DNA from: Niallia endozanthoxylica
GTDB taxonomy: Bacteria; Bacillota; Bacilli; Bacillales; Cytobacillaceae
DNA length: 64,000 nucleotides
Direction of reading: 5' to 3'
Assembly (NCBI RefSeq): GCF_008710145.1
Contig: NZ_VYKL01000022.1
Span: 62,001-126,000 of the forward strand
Positions 61,285 through 64,000 of the stretch are shown piece after piece. The stretch's first letter is position 1. Every line of letters begins with the position of its first letter. Under the pieces are notes generated by a model. That model made no database searches. It saw only the letters and a list, made by a program, of their open reading frames with translations, and was not told the DNA's origin. A program made the translations under genes and the position numbers.

Positions 61285-61311
61285 CTATAGGGACAAAATA
61301 TGTCCCTATAG
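61285..61311. promoter_or_regulatory. Perfect 11-bp inverted repeat upstream of pyk
   Basis: CTATAGGGACA-AAATA-TGTCCCTATAG, with a further GGGGACA at 61269. Sits about 120 bases upstream of the pyk start. Operator-like, possibly for a regulator of this pyruvate kinase. Confidence 0.55.
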
Positions 61312-61494
61312 TGCAAAAAAATAATCTTTTGTTTGTGGGCTTTATTGTAACAAGGTTAAACTTATCTTTCAACCATTTTCTGAATAGAATGAATTTAATG
61401 TATTTTTAATCGTTTTAGATTTTTATGAAGGCATCGTTATTTAAGATGGAATTTTTTGTAAAAATATTAAGTCCACACTGTAATATAAATTGAA

Positions 61495-61521
61495 CCGTAG
61501 TATACGGAACCGTACGTACGG
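61495..61521. promoter_or_regulatory. Tandem palindromes CCGTA-type before rpiR copy 3
   Basis: CCGTAGTATACGG (61495-61507) followed after two bases by the perfect palindrome CCGTACGTACGG (61510-61521). This lies about 50 bases upstream of the rpiR copy 3 promoter. Confidence 0.45.
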
Positions 61522-61569
61522 TGATGTGAGAGGCGCGAAAATTAGTCAATTTAGTTTCCCTCTACTCAA

Positions 61570-61599
61570 TTGAGCCTTTTCTAGAATATGAAATATAAT
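61570..61599 (+). promoter_or_regulatory. Promoter of rpiR copy 3
   Basis: TTGAGC, 18 bp, TATAAT, nearly identical to the promoter of copy 1. Confidence 0.65.
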
Positions 61600-61665
61600 T
61601 AATTGACTTTAAGTGGAATTATTTTGATGGATAACCTACAAATTGAAGGCGAAAAGGGGATTTTA

Positions 61666-62139
61666 ATGAGTATTGATAATCAAAGTAAAACAATTAATAA
61701 AATAGTTGATATTAAAGATTCCTTGCCGAAAAGACAAAGACAGTTGTGCGATTATATACTAAAAAACTATCAGTCAATAGGATTGATAACAGTTAAAGAG
61801 CTTGCCGATAATGCAGAAGTTGGGATTTCAACTGTGATGCGTACGATAAATGCCTTAGGGTATGAGAATTTTAATGACTTACAAAAAGATATCTACGATG
61901 AATCGATTGCGTCCGATTCAGGATGGACATTAAAGAAGTATTTTACAGACATTCAAAAAGATGAAGGGAGAGCTGCAACTTTAGTACAAGTTTGGAACGA
62001 ATCAGTAAATTTATTAAATAAAACGGGGAAAAAATACGTCTGTTTCGTAGTTTATTCAAAGGCCCATATTTTTAACGAGTTATCGGTTAGCTTAGGCTTA
62101 ACAATCTGTTTAGTCAATACAATATATGAAAGTAATTAA
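61666..62139 (+). pseudogene. RpiR-family regulator, copy 3, truncated and chimeric
   Basis: The first ~122 codons match copies 1 and 2, covering the entire HTH domain and linker (to VQVWNESVNLLNK). The SIS domain is then lost; the frame runs into an unrelated tail (TGKKYVCFVVYSKAHIFNE onward) and stops at 157 residues. It could still make a DNA-binding fragment without ligand control, that is, a constitutive or dominant competitor. AAAAGGGG site intact. Called pseudogene because the sensor domain is missing, but expression is plausible. Confidence 0.8.
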
Positions 62140-62150
62140 CATAAAAATTA

Positions 62151-62215
62151 GAACGATTTTATTCCTTTTTTATAAAAAAGATTTTAAATCATTCATAACT
62201 ATGATAAAGTATAGT
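62151..62215 (+). promoter_or_regulatory. Shared promoter element, copy P4
   Basis: TTTTATTCC-TTTTTTA, TTTTAA (62182), 17 bp, TAAAGT (62205), then TTCTTAAAATAAT as in P3. It drives the EamA transporter gene. Confidence 0.66.
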
Positions 62216-62260
62216 AAATTCTTAAAATAATACTAACTTTATTAAAGGAGTAAATGACCC

Positions 62261-63178
62261 ATGCGTTATCTATACTCATCTCTTCTGCTTTTGACGAGCT
62301 TGTTATGGAGTGGGGATTTTGTCGTTGGAAAGTTTCTTGTCGGCCACGCGTCATCCATGACCTTGACGAACTTACGCTGGATGATTGCGGTGGTATGTTT
62401 ACTTCCAATCGTATGGATTCAGGAAAAAAGAATTTTACCGACAAAACGGTCGATTATCCCTTTGGTTCTTATGGGTTTAACCGGGGTAGTTCTTTATAAT
62501 GTGTTTATGTTTCTCGCTTTAGAAAGGACCGATGCAATGAATGTTGGGCTGCTTTCTACATTAAACCCGGTATCCATTGCGATTTTTTCTTTTTTGTTGG
62601 TTGGTGAAAAGATCCGCCCTTTGCAAATGGCCGCAATGGTTCTCTCCTTTTTCGGCGTTGTCATTGTACTATCAAGAGGCGAAGTCCAACGGTTGCTTAC
62701 ACTTGATTTCAATGTAGGCGATTTTTGGATGCTGGCGGCTGTTGCCTTATGGGGACTTTATTCGGTGTTTGGAAAATGGGCGATGAGAGAAACGTCACCG
62801 TTGATGTCGACACTTTATTCCGCTATATTCGGAATCCTTATCTTGCTGCCATTTAATCTTTCTTCGTTTACAGTGACAAATGTAAACCCATCATTTATTT
62901 GGTCTGTTCTCTATATGGGCGTGCTGTCCACTGTTGTCTCAATGGTGTTCTGGAATATCGGTGTACAAAAATTGGGCGGCACGACGGCCGGTATGTTCTT
63001 AAACTTCAACCCGATTTTTACAGCGATTCTTTCCTTTTTAGTGTTAGGTGAACAGATGACATGGACACAATTTTTTGGCAGCGTCGTTGTGATCACCGGT
63101 TGTTATCTATTTGGTCGATTTAAAGTAACACCTGTATCGAAAGATAATGTCCAAATCAAACATGTTCAGAATGCCTGA
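62261..63178 (+). CDS. EamA/DMT-family transporter
   Basis: A 305-residue protein with ten membrane segments in two EamA repeats (about residues 1-140 and 150-285). ALERTDAMNVGLLSTLNPV and GGTTAGMFLNFNPIFTAILS are the paired repeat motifs. Members export or import amino acids, sugars or metabolites; substrate unknown. AAAGGAG lies 12 bases before the ATG. It separates rpiR copy 3 from the decayed 77-codon gene, so it may be an insertion into the duplicated module. Confidence 0.86.
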   Translation: MRYLYSSLLLLTSLLWSGDFVVGKFLVGHASSMTLTNLRWMIAVVCLLPIVWIQEKRILPTKRSIIPLVLMGLTGVVLYNVFMFLALERTDAMNVGLLSTLNPVSIAIFSFLLVGEKIRPLQMAAMVLSFFGVVIVLSRGEVQRLLTLDFNVGDFWMLAAVALWGLYSVFGKWAMRETSPLMSTLYSAIFGILILLPFNLSSFTVTNVNPSFIWSVLYMGVLSTVVSMVFWNIGVQKLGGTTAGMFLNFNPIFTAILSFLVLGEQMTWTQFFGSVVVITGCYLFGRFKVTPVSKDNVQIKHVQNA

Positions 63179-63179
63179 A

Positions 63180-63385
63180 CTCCTACCAAACTGCGGTGGG
63201 GGTTTTACTATTTTAACGGGATAGCTTTCAGCTATCTCTTTTACTTTCAGCTCCTCCTCATCAAACCGTACATGAGTCCGTCTAGCAATTGATTCTAGAT
63301 TTCACAATATTCTTTTTTGCCTTTTCAGTAACCTTCTCAACAATTGCTAGTTATAGCTCTGCCGCCTTCTAATAAAGTACATAAC
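63180..63385 (-). pseudogene. Decayed second copy of the 77-codon gene
   Basis: The minus-strand sequence matches 47598-47831 closely at the 3' half (same PPPxFGRS end and ARxTHVRF block) but has several small deletions, including one around 63300-63340 that shifts the frame. Original order next to an rpiR copy is kept apart from the intervening EamA gene. Confidence 0.75.
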
Positions 63386-63644
63386 GAACATTTTAATGTT
63401 TTGTACCTTTTCGCGATTACATCATCATGATTTCTGCACACGTTCCGGATGTTTTCTTTTCGTTAGCACCTTTAATTTGGATATTAATTACTCTTTTTTG
63501 CGGATGGGAGTGGCCGGCATCTTGTCACCTTGGGGGGTGCTGAGTATGCATAAGCCAAGGGATTTGAATCTTGTTGGGCTATCTATTAGTTTTTATCAAG
63601 ATTCACTGTCACATACACTGAGAACTCCAATAAGGGGATTTTTT
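63386..63644. other. Intergenic sequence, second copy of the 48017-48276 region
   Basis: Shares CGGATGTTTTC, GTATGCATAAGCCAAGG and related segments with 48050-48240 in the same order, but is more diverged. A 102-codon plus frame across it lacks a ribosome-binding site and is not called. Confidence 0.5.
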
Positions 63645-63745
63645 ATTCCTTTTTTAAAAATATGGTTTACAACAATTCATTTTCGTGATAATATTCATTT
63701 ATAAAAAGATTCAAAATATTATGCTAATTATTTTCAGAAAGGAGA
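63645..63745 (+). promoter_or_regulatory. Shared promoter element, copy P5
   Basis: TTTTTTATTCC-TTTTTTA, TTTACA (63666), 17 bp, TAATAT (63689), GATTCAAAATATTA and AGAAAGGAG. Followed by the second DapA-family gene. Confidence 0.66.
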
Positions 63746-63821
63746 AAATTACTTTTTATTTAGTCATTCAAATTTGTTTTTAGTAATTCTACTTTAATTA
63801 AGGGTTATGAGGAGGATAAAT

Positions 63822-64000
63822 ATGAATAAACCTTTTGGAATGATTCCAGCTTTACCAACACCTTTTAAAGAAGATAATAGTATTGACTATGATACTCTCA
63901 AAAAAAATCTGAATTTTCTAATAGAGGGAGGGGTACATTGCGTTTTAGTTTCAGGGAGTGCTGGTGAGTATTCATTAATGAATATGGATGAACGGAAAAA
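63822..64000 (+). CDS. DapA/N-acetylneuraminate lyase-family protein, N-terminal part (runs off window)
   Basis: The visible 59 residues, GMIPALPTPFKEDNSIDYD through VSGSAGEYSLMN, are the first barrel strands of a DapA-family lyase, with the SAGEY motif where the other copy (52691) has AAGEYQS. GAGGAGG lies 7 bases before ATG. It is the first gene after promoter P5. Catalytic lysine lies beyond the window. Confidence 0.85.
   Translation, partial: MNKPFGMIPALPTPFKEDNSIDYDTLKKNLNFLIEGGVHCVLVSGSAGEYSLMNMDERK

Noticed and set aside
63396-63704. 102-codon open frame before the last gene
   Set aside because: No ribosome-binding site, runs through the decayed duplicate region and promoter P5, and no protein pattern.
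46598-63822. Transposase-driven composite element around the rpiR copies
   Set aside because: No transposase, integrase or terminal repeats are visible; the pattern fits homologous duplication and decay.
1-64000. CRISPR arrays, tRNA or rRNA genes
   Set aside because: No regularly spaced direct repeats, no cloverleaf with TTCGA arm and CCA end, and no rRNA core sequence was seen.

Overview
The window comes from a low-GC, endospore-forming member of the Bacillaceae, probably a Bacillus/Neobacillus-type genome. Support for this comes from a tricistronic GerA-type spore germinant receptor with a small fourth subunit, a Spo0E-type phosphatase, strong AGGAGG ribosome-binding sites with ATG/GTG/TTG starts, a 586-residue Bacillus-type pyruvate kinase, FadF-type electron transfer and SigL (sigma-54) promoters. 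I saw no rRNA, tRNA, CRISPR array or intact insertion sequence.

Region 1 (1-23.9 kb) is a catabolic island. It starts with the C-terminus of a sigma-54 enhancer-binding regulator. Next come genes matching the cyclohexanecarboxylate to pimeloyl-CoA route (BadI, AliA, BadH, BadK), a catalytically degenerate SDR, a MaoC hydratase, ETF beta/alpha, a FadF-like ETF:menaquinone oxidoreductase, an aromatic-acid-type MFS importer, three acyl-CoA dehydrogenases, a thiolase, a hydroxyacyl-CoA dehydrogenase, another SDR, an L-2-hydroxyglutarate oxidase, a DUF3870 protein, a thioesterase and a YerA-like amidohydrolase. Four transcription units begin with near-consensus -24/-12 promoters, each preceded by phased copies of a TTTTGCRA half-site, so the island reads as one SigL regulon. 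Inferred flow: import, CoA activation, ring desaturation, hydration, oxidation and ring opening, then beta-oxidation with electrons passed through ETF to menaquinone.

Region 2 (24-36 kb) is general Bacillus content: gerX A-B-C-D, an SstT-type serine/threonine symporter, a small membrane protein, YitT, a glycine-riboswitch-controlled amino-acid permease, a cloverleaf inverted-repeat element and a large two-domain prenyl-synthase-like protein.

Region 3 (36-46 kb) is anaerobic or micro-oxic metabolism. A five-gene nitrate-reductase-like complex (NarI-like cytochrome b with a zinc-ribbon tail, Mo-bisPGD catalytic subunit, ferredoxin subunit, Tat-exported Rieske protein, small membrane protein) is followed by a NarK transporter fused to a PAS domain. 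On the opposite strand is a thiazole operon (thiS-thiF-thiG-thiH-tenI) that uses the radical-SAM enzyme ThiH. Its leader looks like a terminator-embedded HMP-PP (thiS-motif) riboswitch.

Region 4 (46.4-64 kb) is a mosaic built around three copies of one RpiR-type regulator (two intact, one truncated and chimeric), two copies of a 77-codon gene (one decayed) and five copies of a conserved promoter element. These surround a flavin amine oxidase-like protein, a Clostridia-like module (cupin, TIM-barrel protein, FGGY kinase, DapA-family lyase), an AGCS symporter, a broken MFS gene, Spo0E, an NAD(P)H oxidoreductase, pyruvate kinase, an EamA exporter and a second DapA-family gene running off the end. 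Duplication, decay and recent acquisition are all visible here.
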